A DNA stretch of 64,000 bases, taken from assembly GCF_003711515.1 (NCBI RefSeq), contig NW_021167082.1:590923-654922 (forward strand). Reading direction: 5' to 3'. Source of the stretch: Sodiomyces alkalinus F11 (taxonomy: Eukaryota > Ascomycota > Sordariomycetes > Glomerellales > Plectosphaerellaceae). Below the pieces are notes generated by a model. The model had not been told where the DNA came from. It saw only the letters and a program-made list of their open reading frames with translations, and did not search any database. How positions within the stretch are numbered: position 1 is the stretch's first letter; each line of letters opens with the position of its first letter. Made by a program: the position numbers and the translations under genes. Below, piece after piece: positions 10,298 through 22,085 of the stretch.

Positions 10298-13200
10298 TTA
10301 CTCGCCATCGAGAAGGGCGTCCATTCCGTTCCGCTCGTTTTCCAGGCTTTCCGCCGTCGGGACGAACCCTTCCAATGGATCCTGCGGCCTCCGGTCGTCA
10401 TCGTTCTGATTCGTCAGATCCTCAAACATCCTGTCCACGGCACGCGCATCGTGCGGCCCAGCGCCTGCCGCCGTCGGGGTATTGCGAAAGCCAGGCTCCC
10501 GATTCCAGACCGCCGGTCCGAAAATCTCCTCTGCCCGCCGCCTTCCGAGCTCCGTCCTCTGCAGTATCTCCAGCGCCCTGCTCCTCTCCGCCGGGTCCTG
10601 CAGGTTGAGGCCCTCCTCCTGTCCGCTCAGAAGGCGCTCCTCGAGGGAAATCCCCGAGTTGTTCTGTACCAACTGAGGCCCCGGTGTTCCGTTGGGCAGT
10701 AAGAGCCCGGGGTGCAGCGTGGGCCCGTTGTCTATATCCATGGCGTCGTGGCTGCTCCCCGTCGACTGACGACTCCCGCCGACGCGGCCCAGTGGTCCCT
10801 GCGAGGTGCCAGGCGGCGTGGGCGACGCATGGTGAGGCGTGTGCCCATAGAGAGAGGGACCGAACGCTGCGGGGGAGACATTCGCGCCCGATCCTGACCC
10901 CGACGTCGCCGCTGCGTGAGCAGCAGCAGCGGCGGCCGCCTCCGCATTTTGCTGCTTCTTTCGCAGACTGATCGCCTTGGTCCTCTCGGGCTCTGGAAGT
11001 TTGTCAATCTCATCCACCCCAAACTGAGCCAACAGCTTCTGCAACTTCGTCGGACGCGGTTTGCGCGTGCTCTTGGAAACCTCCAGCAAAGGCGGCGGCT
11101 GTGGAGCCACTGGGCACCACTTATGCAGCTCCTGACGAAAGAAATTCGTCTCGTAGGAGAGCAAGATCTCCGCTCCCTCGATCTTGCGAAGGTAAAACCG
11201 CTGCGTGTCCGCTTCCGACTTGGTGGATACCAGCGGGTTGCAGAATGCTGCAATGTGATTGCGGAACTCTTGCCCGTTCTCGATAATCTTGTGGAGCAGT
11301 TCCTCTTCCTCCGGTCGGAAGGGCAAGTCCGGGATCTTCTCGGCCCAGGCGACGAGATCTTCAAGCTTTGGTCGAGCCGCATCCCGAGGAATCTTTCTGC
11401 GCCAGTCACAAATCGGACACGTGTATTTATCTTCTTCCTTGACCTTTCCACGCGCAATCTTGAGACACTTGCCATGATACCTGACTCGTCTTGTTAGCCT
11501 TTGTCTTCTCGACAATTCAGGTAGAGCTGTGACGCCAGGGGGATACAGGGATACAGGGATCACGGACCAGGGGTATAGGGGTACTACAGGGACATATACG
11601 CACCACTCGTGGCATAGCTCGCACTCGATCATCATGCCGGCCTCCTGCCTTCTGCAGATACAAAAGACCTCGCGGAACCGGGGGTCGTTCCACCGAGTCC
11701 GCTCCTTACCCTCGCCGTCGGGGCTGGCTTCGCGCGAAGCAGGCTCGGCCGGCATTCTGGGCTTGTCATTGACAATATCGAAGCAGTCCATGTTCCGTTC
11801 CAGAACGTACTCCATGTGACTCTTGAGGATGTGGAGGGGGGCGTTTGTCTTGCCAAAGAGCTTTTTGCCTTCCCGCATCCAGTCCTCGTGCCGCCTCTGC
11901 TCGCGCTCCAGGTCCAGCGTCCCGTTCGGCTTCGTGTTCAGATCCTCGAGCTTACGCATGACTTCAACCACTTCGGAATACTTGGGACGGTGGCTGGGAA
12001 TAGGATGGCGGCATCTTTCCGTGAGGTCCATGATCTGCCGGTGGGCCTCTCGCTGTTTATGCAAAATGGCGTCCACGGCGGCAAGCGTCTCGGCCGCGAC
12101 GGGCAGCGAGTTCGACACTACCTGGCTCGAGAGGGCTTCAAGCTGCGCATAGTGGACCGTCTCCGCGCCGATGAGCTCGCGCGCCTTCGCCTCCCACTGC
12201 TGACCCAGCATCATCTGGTCGCGGTAGTGGACCAAGTGATCGTTGTAGGGAGGGATGTCAAGTTTCCGACCTTCCTCGACGAGCTCGCGCACCTCGTTGA
12301 GCGTCAGCATGACCGCCCGGCTCTCGCGAGCCTTGTCGTTCCATCTCAGTTGATCTAGGACGCGTGAGAGGCGCTCGACTTCGGGAAGATCCACGTTGAA
12401 CGAGCGGCCTTCCTCGAGAAGCTCTTCAATCGTCTCGGAAGTGGCCGTGTGCAGATGCTGCAGAGTCTTGGCGGCGTTCTTCTGGAAAGCCTCAATCCCG
12501 TCGGCCCGTTCCCGCAGCTGCGTGATTTCAGGACAGTCGAACCCTATGTGCTCCGCCTCGCGAAGCAGCCGGTAAATATTCGACGCGTCGCGAGTGTCGC
12601 GCTCCTTCGGATCGTGCGCCAGTGAGTTCTTCCGCGCCGTCGAGGCCTTGTCGCTCTTTCGCCTGTTTTGTTGCTTGCGGAGAGTATAGAAAGTGGCTTC
12701 CTCGACCCAGTCGTTACAGCGGTCGACGAACTCTCGTAGGAGAGGCAGAGAAGGCAGCTCGTAAGGTATACGTTCGCCTTCATGCAGCATGGCACGCAAC
12801 GACTTCAAAGCCGGCGTGGCCTCATCGTCCAGAAGCCTCTCATACTTCTCCTCCCAAACCTCTGGTGTGCGCGCCTTTTCCAGAACCTTGGCGAAGGTCG
12901 CCTGAATAACGTCATCAGCTTTCCGATAGAACAGTACATGCTTCTCTCCGTAAAGTCGCTGCTGCTCTGTCAAGTCGCAGCACTGTTGATGGCCCGCATG
13001 GCCGAGACACAAGACCTTGCCCGACTTGAGACACTTGAACCGAGACAGATACGTGAAAGCTTTGCAGAAGAAGCAAAGGTATTCGTCTTCTGGGACATCC
13101 CGATCTTCCACCTCGAAGGCAAGGGGACAGTTGCTCTCCTCAGCACCAGAGAGGGTGCAGGTGTGAGGCTGAGACTCCAGGTGTTTCGTTACGAAATCCG

Positions 13201-15973
13201 CCCTGGCGTCAAGCTCGCGAGTGTGTATCTTCTCGAGCGCCGGCGCCAGCCATTTGGCTGTCTGGATGGTAAGGGCGTTGGTAGTGGTGCCCTCGGCCGC
13301 CGTCCAGAGGAGTTCATCATGAGAGAAACACGGCTGCCTCCGGAAATCTCGCAGCCTATCGACGCCAGATAGACCGAAGGGCTCCCAGTCGAACGGTGCA
13401 AAGTTGACGGCTTCATTGCAGTTGAACCCATGGTTGAAGCCTGCATGGTATGCCTGGGGGAAAGTGATGACGAATTGTCCTGCGCGCTGATCCAGGGCAT
13501 ATACTCGTACGCCTGCCTTCTTCAGCTGTTCCGGCGTGAGAAGGGTAACCAGCTGGAACAACAAATCAGGCTGCGTCTCAAACAGCTCCGGAACTGCATC
13601 CCTCATTGCAGCTTCAAACTTCTCTGCGTCTGCGCCAGGAATGCCGTACCAAGTCTTTGTTGCTCCGAAATGCTGGTAATTGGCCGAATAGGCATAATGG
13701 TCCTCATTGTGCCAGCAAAACGTTGAAAAAATCATGCCGACGTACACCCAAGGAACTGTCATGCCGGATATGTCGGACTTGATATGCCGGAACAGGCTGT
13801 CAGGATGAAGTGGCAAGAGGTTGAGATTCCATGGATCGGTTGAGTAAGGGTTGTTTGGATGCTTCTCGATCGTGGGGAAACCCGATCCATGGGTGGTGCA
13901 ATGAATATCGGCGCCGTATTCGACCTCGACGGTTTCCTCGATATCGGTGACGAGCCGCCAAAATTCCGTCTCGACGTCTTCTTCCGTCACCGGGCGATGG
14001 CAATTGAGCACGGGATCAAAAGGCATCTTCTTCTCGAAGTAGCCCTGCTTAAAATCGGCAGCCTTCTGCTGGAACTGGCGGAGAGAGTAGAGGCCACCGT
14101 CTTCGAAGCCGTACTGACCGTCACCGACAAGACAACGGTGACAATTCCATTCCGTGTCGGGCTTGTGCTTCAGGGGCGGATCGAGACACGAGCCATGGTA
14201 GGCGAGGTCACAGGATTCGCAGGAGATGAGCGGCCCTCCCTCCCCGGCTTTGCCACAGCTTTCGCATCTCTGATCATCGTTAGACTGGCTGCGAGGCGGA
14301 GTTGCCATGTGCGAATTCATGCTCACCTCTCCTGGCGCCGAACTTTCATCTCGTCGCGCCCTAGTCGCGGACGGCCGGAACAGGGACATGTGCGACCCGG
14401 CCACTGTGGGAACAGGTTCTGATAGTCGGAGGTCAGCATCAGTTACACAGCGTTATGGGTGGATGGCTGCAATGCAGCGGATTGCGCCGACGGGATGGAC
14501 GAAAAGCAACTCACCTTTCTTGAGTCGTTTGCTACGCCTATTATTTGCGCTCTCTGCCTCGTCCTTTCCCGAGGTGGTGTCCTTCTTGGCCGAGTCGATG
14601 CTGTCGCAGCTCTTCTGTCGCTTCAGCGCATTCGCGGGACCCAACCCGGACGGACGACACTCTGGGGTGTTTTTGGCGGAAGTGAGAGGGCTGCCAGATG
14701 CCTTGTTGGGAGTGCCGGCGGCTTCGAATTGGTTGGGTTTGTTGACACTGGTAAACCCGGAATTCACAGCCGTGAAGCCGCCCGAGTTAATTGCCTTGAA
14801 TCCAGAGGACGCTGGCTTCGGAGCAGGAGGCGGCACGTCGGTCATGGCAGTGTCGTGATCGGGTTCGTTCTTAGGCCCATTGATATTGGATTGGAGAGCG
14901 TCCGAAGCATTGCGAGTAGGTGAGTCAGGGGCGTCAGGTCGTATGCTTGAAGGTGAATTCGCATTGGACCGTTTCAGCGGGGTACCTCCAGGGCTGGGGG
15001 TGTAGGGCCCGCCGTTCTCGAGCTCGAGTTGCTGATGGACGCCGGGTTTGGCGAGACGCAGATACTCCTCGTACGGGCAGAGCCATTTCTGGTAGGAGTT
15101 TTTGAGGGAAGTGGACAGGGAAGACATTATCTTGCCACTGTAGCCGAGATCTCTGCCAATCTCGGCCCACTTCTTCTGCTTGCAGACCTTATTAAACCCG
15201 CCCCGAGATTCGACAGCCTTCTTCAGTCGGTACAGGTCGAGCGGCTTCTTGTCAACATATGGCAAGCGATGAAGGTTATTTCCTTGTTGCTTGTGGAATT
15301 TGGAAAGCGCATCGAGGTAGGAAATGCTGGCTCGAGTACCTATGCGAGAACGGTTAGACGTCGTCCCAGCGGCGCGAAAAGAAAAGGTTTCGTGACGTAC
15401 TGCCCTCGACGGAATTCAATTCCTGCTTTCGGGTTCTGAAGTGAAATTTCTAACGTGGTGTCGTTAGCAACAGCCGTCTTCTGTCCCAGCCTTGCGCACT
15501 CTCGTTTTTTTTTCAATGCCGCCTGGGGAGCCAACCGTCGGGGATGCTTCTGGAACAGGCATGCATACTTCTGTCTCTATGGCGAAATCCGGGTTCCAAG
15601 AATCGGGGGGGATGATCTTGCACAAGCCATACTCCTGGGCTTCGGGGGTAATCTTGCGGATGTATTCGAAGGGGTCTTTCCACTCTTCCTCGGTCGGGCA
15701 GTACGTGGGTGCTTCCCCCAGACCGTACGGGCGGCTCTTCTTGATGACGGGTTCCTTTACGGCGGTAGGCTGACCGCGGCGTTCGACAGAAGAGAGTTCG
15801 AGCGGCAGGCTTGTCATGGCGCTGAGGGGAACATGGGAGTTTGTGGGATGGTGTCCGTTTGACTGAACTTGGGTAGTTTTGGATTTCGCGGAGGCAGCAG
15901 AGGCGACGGCGGGCGAGGCTCGTGCGCTAGCGGTTGCGCTGTTCGCACCTCCCGCGACAGCGGCGCTGCCCAT
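10298..15973 (-). CDS. KDM5: KDM5/JARID1-type histone H3K4 demethylase (Lid2-like)
   Basis: Five exons: 15973..15569, 15449..15401, 15339..14515, 14403..11604 and 11480..10298, giving 1753 residues. The domain order is complete for the family. JmjN lies at ~88-130 (APTYCPTEEEWKDP), ARID at ~152-247 (GGFNKVC, KKWAEIGRDLGY) and PHD1 at ~470-520 (CESCGKAGEGG). JmjC follows at ~625-775: WHNED supplies the Fe-binding His and Glu, and AYHAGFNHG the distal His. Next come a C5HC2 zinc finger (CPLAFEVED, FCKAF), the PLU-1 helical region and PHD2 split by intron 4 (CELCHEW / YHGKCLK). It removes di- and trimethyl groups from H3K4 using Fe(II) and 2-oxoglutarate, in the nucleus. The start is the first in-frame ATG (MGSAAV) after an upstream stop. 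Intron 4 (123 nt) has no in-frame stop. Confidence 0.94.
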
Positions 15974-18292
15974 ATTTGCTGGGATGGAAACTGGGGAAGC
16001 GACAGCGGCGGCGACGCTTCTTCTCAAATGGGGAATGTCGATAGAGGTGATGGGTATCGTAAGGAAAGGACGGCTCGTTGAGTTTGCGGTAAGTGGATCA
16101 TGCGAGCAACCGTTCGTGGTTCGTCACATCCGGAGATTATCGTATCGCAGGGTGGCTTAAGGTAGGTACGTGTTGCCGAGCAGTAATCGTCTATCGCGGA
16201 GAAGAGGTATAAATTATAATGGTTGTCGAGTCTAGTTTCGGGACGGGAATCGCTCACGAGACGATTGAAGAGGGGCGTGGGCGGTTTAAAGAACCCGGGT
16301 GTGTGTGGACGTGGCAGTGGCAGGGTGGATGTGGATGTGGAAAGTTTTGGGTCTAGGTGGGAAGTCGAAAACCGAAGGATATCTAGCACAAGGGTGAAAA
16401 GCTTAGCCAAGCCCGGGGATGTATGATGGGCGAGAGTGGAGTCTACAGTGGTGAGGGCAACGTGGGGGAGAAAAGTGAAAGGACGGCGGCACAGGAAGAA
16501 CGCAGGTAATAATCAATTTCTCTCGAAGCGCAGCATAGATGGAAGCTCGGATATAACCCCCAAAGACACGGGAGGGACGAGACCATTGCGTCTCCAGGAG
16601 AAAGCGGGCTCGAGGGAGCAACGAATAAGACGCTCCACTTACTTTGCATCGGCTGGCTATAAGATGACCCCGGGCTTCAGAGAAAGAACGACTTCAAGTG
16701 AGACGGGGGATATTGGGGCAGAGGGATGGGAACCGGCGAGTCATGTGCGGCGATGTCGGGATGAAGGGTGAAAGGGGGGACGCTGAATTGCTTGTTGTCC
16801 CGATATCCCCGGATGCCGTGTTTGAAGGAAAGGAAAACGGAGAATTGCGCAGGGAGAAGACGACGATGACGAGGAATATCGGGGAAAGGATTGAGAGATA
16901 TTAGAGAGGGGAGTGTGAAGAGTGAGGGAAGAGAGAAAGGTAGGTAGGAAAGAAGGAGTGGCTTTGGGGCAAAGAACACATCCGAGTTGGTCACGTACAA
17001 GGTACTTGCGTCGTGCTTTTTAGGTGGTACTGCAGGATTTGGAGCTAGGTGTATGTCACCCGTACGTATGTATCATGTTCATATTTGGAGTGCTGGATTA
17101 TGGACAACGTAAAAACCAAGAATATGAGTACATGTAGGGTACCCGGAGAAAACAGAAATAGTACCTGTAGCGAGAGCCAGGTGCCTCACCTCAGACACAT
17201 CGAATACCTGACAAGCTTCAGACCAGCCATAGAAAAATAACTTAATAAAGTAATTATCTACGATTAGTTTTATTATTAAAGAGTATTGACACGATAATAT
17301 ATCGCTGGGTGCTTACCAGTAGTTTGTAGTGGAGTAACAAATATAGAGGGAGGCATGTCGATGGAAAGAAACGTGCCATGCGTAACAGAGGTCACTATAC
17401 GAGTGAAGTCGATACCTAGGTACCTAAGTACCTTAGGGAAACCACGACCTGCGTCCCCACCTGCATTTGAGGATAAATGTGGATTCTCTGGAACAACCAG
17501 TCACACCAATTCCCACTTCAGCCAGCCCGATCCTCCGAGAACCTCACTACCGACTACCGGCTACGGTCGTAGAGGAATTGCGCACGGGGTTTTCCTTGAA
17601 ATTTTGTTTAAAAATACGGGGGGAAAAAAGAGAGAAAATATACATCAAAACGGGGAGTGGAAGAGATACGTCTTCCTCTCATACTTTATTCTACACGTGT
17701 AGTTGATTCGATGTAAATTTGGGTACACGTGTAAAGACGGGGTGTATAAGGAGAAGATCGACGTTCACAACAGCCTCGATCTTCTTTTTTTCTTTTTTTT
17801 TTTCTTTTTTTCTTTTTTTTTTCTTTTTTTCTTTTTTCTTTTTCCGATTCAAATAAAAACTGGTAGTTCTGTTCCTCGGTCCGAATGCTCTACCTAGTCC
17901 GCATGTATTTGCGACTTGACCTGACAATTTTGCCCTTTTGATATCCATAGCTCATAAGCCAAGGGTCCATAATTCCTTTCGCCTTTCGAGCCAATCAGCG
18001 ATCCACGACGTTGAACTTGGTCCACTCACATGGTTGTCGTCTCTCAAACATTTTGCACCAAGTATGAAGTACCGATATCCGTGGTGCATGTCGTGCAACC
18101 ACCCGATCGGGATGACTTGATACAGCGTTATAGCCACTACCTCACCTAATAAGTACAGCAGTGCTCGACATCAGAACAGAATACGAACAGAGCCGAAGGG
18201 ACACGCCATAACATAGGAAACAAGACCTCGCATGGTAACAAGTCAAACCAGAAACCCCAAGGAAAAGCCATTTCTTGTCCAATAACTTTTCA
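15974..18292. other. Long 5' region of KDM5 and 3' flank of SLX1
   Basis: About 2.3 kb without a supportable gene. A short upstream ORF (minus strand, 16100..16024, ATG to TGA) precedes the KDM5 start and could act as a uORF. 17,241-17,320 is AT-rich. A palindromic ACCTAGGTACCTAAG motif sits at ~17,415. The pyrimidine tract at 17,781 is listed separately. Confidence 0.45.
17781..17845. repeat. Pyrimidine microsatellite, T-runs punctuated by C
   Basis: About 65 nt of T runs of 6-11 interrupted by single C residues, with a roughly regular 8- and 12-nt alternation. The opposite strand reads as A runs with single G. Nothing indicates function; slippage-prone low complexity. Confidence 0.9.
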
Positions 18293-19434
18293 TCACGCCT
18301 TGGCCGACCGCCGTTTCGTTGGTTTCAGCAACTTGGCAATCTCTTTCGAGCCCCGAATCCGCAGAGTGAGCTCTCGCATCATATCATCCCACTTGACATC
18401 GCCAAGGCAAGACGGACAATGTCCCTGCACGGGTATCACGGCCTCTTTCCCTTCCTGGTCCTGACCGAGCAAATGTCGGCTCCAGCAGGTCAAATGCCCA
18501 ACCCCTTCGCACCCCGACGCGGAACACACCGCATATGACCCGTTGCCATGCTCCAGCTCTTCCTTGCAGATAATACAAACCCCTTCCCTCTCGAACGTGA
18601 ATATGGACTGGGCTTTCTCCACATATTCCTTGATCGGCGCGTAATCTAGCGCCAGGGCGTCAATGCCCCGTCCGGCAGCACCTGAATCCCACCCCACAGA
18701 AGAGGCGACAGATGCCGCGTCCCCCTGCGTCTTATCGCCGGACGCCGCGCCCTTCCCACCATTCCCTTCAGGGCCGAAGTCTGTCACGACCTGTAAATCT
18801 CGTCGCATGGCCCCGTCCGCTGTCGCACAGCTCGCCTCCCACGCCGCATGCGCTGCCGGTGCAAAAAGGTGTAGCCGTAGAGGCCAGCGCTCGAAACTAG
18901 GGACCCGGAGAAGCAAATGCAAATTAGACATGATAGAGCCGACGGCTGGTCGGGGCCGTTTGGGTGCGCCGTTGCGTTTGACACCCGTTGCTCGTGAAAT
19001 GCGCGATTCGCTGGGTATATGTAGTGAGAGATGCGGGTTGTTGAGCGCCCATCTACACGTAATGCCAGGTCAGCGGCCCATCTTCAGCCCCGAACGTTTC
19101 AGACCCTACCCTCCGACTCTTCAACTCTCCTGTCGTTCAGTACCTCAATTGGGTAGCGAGAGTGCTGGCAAAAGGAGGGACGTGCAAGGGACCCGTACTC
19201 AAACTTCAGCGCGGCTACCATACTCGGAAACCCCGACACCAGCGCAATCATCTCCCAGGGTCGCAGGCTATCACGCGACGTACGAGCCGCGCCCCCGCGA
19301 GCTTGGCCATTGTGCTGCTTCAGTCGTCGGGGCGGGTTGGGCGTGGACCCGATATACAGAGAGGCGTGTCTCACGGTCGAGCGTAGGACGTAGACGGTGT
19401 ACAGGGCGGGGATCGGCTTGGTCGAGACACCCAT
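18293..19434 (-). CDS. SLX1: SLX1, structure-specific endonuclease subunit (GIY-YIG + RING-type finger)
   Basis: Exons 19434..19199 and 19052..18293 (intron 146 bp, GTACGG to TAG) give 331 residues. Residues ~8-90 are the GIY-YIG nuclease: YTVYVLRS, then [17 protein letters not shown] with the catalytic Arg, and ALKFEWALNNPH across the intron, holding the catalytic Glu. The C-terminal half has a SLX1-type RING/PHD finger: [22 protein letters not shown] and CPSC. With SLX4 it cuts branched DNA such as 5' flaps, replication forks and Holliday junctions in the nucleus. Splicing at GA|A restores the catalytic Glu codon, which supports the junction. The start ATG ([13 protein letters not shown]) sits just before the first nuclease strand. 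Confidence 0.95.
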
Positions 19435-20096
19435 CACAGCCGGTGTCGCCTCATGTCATCCTGGTTCAGATTATCGATTTCGCTCCCCGAAAGTATGGAA
19501 GCATACGGGGTGATGGCCGATGACTGTATGAAGCATGGAGACGATGGGGTTGACGCGGTTGCGGGGCGACTGGGTCGAGACGCGTGGGGGAAAATGTCCA
19601 AGTCCATGTCCAAGGTCCAACCCCCGCGTTCCCAGTGGGGTGGATCCAGCTGTACCCCTTGCAGGTCAAATCGCCGCTTAACACTTGGAGCGAACATCAT
19701 CGTCGTTCTCAGTGTAACTGACAACACCAACGTCGAGCACCCTGAATATCTGGATGGACACTTGCGACAAGCGGGACTTGCTTTTTCGCGGCGTTGCATG
19801 ATCTCGGCGATACCTTCTTTTATGTTTGAGGGGCTTAATCGCAAACTGAAAAGCTGAATAGCTTTCTGGTCGAGTATCCCGACTTTTGCTTCTTGAGAGG
19901 AAAGTTTGCTGTAATTCGTAATTCCACGAATGCCTTTTTCAAACGGGCAAAATCTACACTGTCTGCGGTCTGTGTTCTACAAACTTGGGGACGGAGGACA
20001 CAAGACATCGGGTCCTCCCCTTTGAATTTTGGTATCACAAACAAAGATCTATTATCTAACACCACCGCAGACTTTCGTACAGCTGCAAGCGTTCGC
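19435..20096. other. Intergenic, only weak overlapping ORFs
   Basis: Between the SLX1 start and the SF3A3 stop. Two antiparallel ORFs of ~120-135 codons overlap (minus 19799..19434 from an ATG, plus 19453..19857). Neither has recognisable motifs. At most one could be real, and I consider both chance ORFs in SLX1 upstream sequence. Confidence 0.4.
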
Positions 20097-21641
20097 TCAC
20101 AGCAATCCTTGTTTCTGCAAATCATAGTACACCTTCTCCGGCATGACGTTGCCCTCAGCATCCTCCATCTGCACGATACTGCCATCGTCCACATTGTGCT
20201 TCTTGGCTTCACGCTGAATCTTGTCCCACAGGTTCGTCGCCTCCTCGATGCTCGAGATGTCACGGAACAACGTCGTGCTGGTGATGCCCAGGCACCGCAA
20301 CCCATGAATGTGCCGCGCCTCGTTGAAGTGCTTATCGAACGCCCGTCGTCCCATGTACACGAAGTTGCCGCATATCTCGCACGGGAACTCCACGCCCAGC
20401 CCATGAAGCCGGTACAGCCAGAAGGGAATGGGCTTACCGTCCCACGCCAGCGGCAGCTTGAGCGGGTTGTAGATCTTCTCCTCCCCATCCTCGCCATCTT
20501 CGTCCTCGTCGTCCCCACCCTCCTGCCCGTTCCGCCTGCCGCCGCCGCCGCCGCCGCCGTTGGAGGCTGTAAGGTTCATGAGATTCTCGAGCTCCTGTTG
20601 CCGCTCCCGCTCCGTCATGCCCTGCCTGCGCTCGACGTTGACCCGCGTGTCGCTGCGTTCTGTGCTCATCGCCGCCGCCAACTTCTTCACTCGGAACTCG
20701 CGTTCCGCCACGGCGCGCTCCTTGAGCCGGCTTCCTGACAGACCACCCTTGGCGCCGTTTCGGCCGTTGGTCTCTTCCGCCGAACTCTCTAGCCGGGCTT
20801 TCCTCGCCTCCGCGGCCTTGGTGTGTTTCCTCCCAGTCAGGTGGGCCTTGTACACGTTCTCATTCTTGAACTCCCGCTCGCAGTCTTCGCACCAATTCGC
20901 ATCGGCCGTGCTTACTTGCTTTGCCCCGCCATGGGTACCGTTCTCCGCCTGCCAACCGGGGACCTCTTGCTTCTCCCACGCCTCTTCGAATTCCTTGTCG
21001 AAACCGGCAAAGACCTTGTCCAGGTTCTCGAGCGGCCGTGTCCTGCGCATGAACGACTCCAGATACGATGACAGCTCCCCTACATACTTGAAATATTGAT
21101 CCGTCAACTTGTCGTTCCTCTTGACGCCACCTGCACCGGGAGCAAAGTTGTCGAAAACCTCGAGGTATTGCAGGTAGGACAGCCGCTTGACGCCGGGCAA
21201 GTTGAGGTACGCCTCGTGGCAAGTATAGAGGTCGAAGAAGCGGCCGAATCCTTCCTCGCCCGAAAACAACGAGTCGACGATGTAGGGCACCGGCTCGTCA
21301 CCGGACTTCTTCGCACGGTACCGCAGCTCCGAGTTCTCTGCCTGCTCGGCCGGGTATTTGGCATGGTGCTCGCGGGCATTCTTTATCTGGTCATAGAATT
21401 CTTCGAAAGGGTCCTCGGCGCCGATTTGCTGGACCTCGCGAGAGAGGAACCCATGGTTGTCTCGGTAAATGTCCAGGAGCTTGGAGGATTGTGATTGAAT
21501 CTGGTCGAGCAGCTGCGATATTTCGTGGTCGCGATTGAGACGGTCGCGGATGTGTTTCGGTTCTTCGCCAATGCGGTCGGCGATTCCTTGTTCTAGTCGC
21601 TCGAGGTCTTCGTGAAGATATCTTTGGTCTTCGAGGATCAT
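20097..21641 (-). CDS. SF3A3: Splicing factor 3A subunit 3 (SF3a60 / Prp9 / Sap61)
   Basis: A single exon of 514 residues. The start ATG encodes MILEDQRYLHEDLERLEQ, the family's standard N-terminus; the upstream in-frame extension begins only at TTG and is ignored. LYTCHEAYLNLPGVKRLSYLQYL is the conserved SF3a60 core. A first C2H2-type finger lies at ~275-305 (CEDCEREF...HLTGRKH). An acidic/Gly linker follows near 400. The C-terminal matrin-type U1-like finger (CEICGNFVYMGRRAF...H) and DISSIEEATNLWDKIQ close the protein. As part of SF3a it binds U2 snRNP and is needed for prespliceosome assembly. It is head-to-head with FAL1. Confidence 0.96.
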   Translation of the reverse strand: MILEDQRYLHEDLERLEQGIADRIGEEPKHIRDRLNRDHEISQLLDQIQSQSSKLLDIYRDNHGFLSREVQQIGAEDPFEEFYDQIKNAREHHAKYPAEQAENSELRYRAKKSGDEPVPYIVDSLFSGEEGFGRFFDLYTCHEAYLNLPGVKRLSYLQYLEVFDNFAPGAGGVKRNDKLTDQYFKYVGELSSYLESFMRRTRPLENLDKVFAGFDKEFEEAWEKQEVPGWQAENGTHGGAKQVSTADANWCEDCEREFKNENVYKAHLTGRKHTKAAEARKARLESSAEETNGRNGAKGGLSGSRLKERAVAEREFRVKKLAAAMSTERSDTRVNVERRQGMTERERQQELENLMNLTASNGGGGGGGRRNGQEGGDDEDEDGEDGEEKIYNPLKLPLAWDGKPIPFWLYRLHGLGVEFPCEICGNFVYMGRRAFDKHFNEARHIHGLRCLGITSTTLFRDISSIEEATNLWDKIQREAKKHNVDDGSIVQMEDAEGNVMPEKVYYDLQKQGLL

Positions 21642-22085
21642 CGTGTCGAGGTTGACGCGCCCCGTAAAACCGAGGCGGAGAGATGGAAATGGCAAGAGAG
21701 CGAAGATGAGAAGGCTCTAGAGTCGCTACCGCCTTTTCTGTAGAGAAACCACTGCCTCGATGATATACTCTGTGCTTGCGCTCTGTCGAATCAAGTCGTC
21801 CTTGATAAATCGTTGCGACCTTGCGATCATGGATGAAGCAACCCCAAATTTCTCGGTACCTTACACTTAGATAATAGAGCTGGGTGATTATGTAAGGACC
21901 GCGCCCCACAAAAGTAGTGCACACTACAGTTGTAGAAACGTATTCAGATGGTCTGTGCTTCATCCAAAATTTTGGAGCTACTTCCTGGATGAAGCTGGCG
22001 GCGAAGTTCTTCACCCTCATCGAAGGACGCCCTTGACAACAGCCTAACAACAACACACATACGCATCACAACTACACACATCATC
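21642..22085. promoter_or_regulatory. Divergent promoter region of SF3A3 and FAL1
   Basis: 444 bp between the two ATGs. It carries A/C-rich leader sequence directly upstream of FAL1 (AACAACACACATACG) and no ORF. Shared regulation is inferred from arrangement only. Confidence 0.55.

Noticed and set aside
19434..19857. Overlapping antiparallel ORFs upstream of SLX1
   Set aside because: No recognisable domain, mutually exclusive, and one abuts the SLX1 start; treated as chance ORFs.
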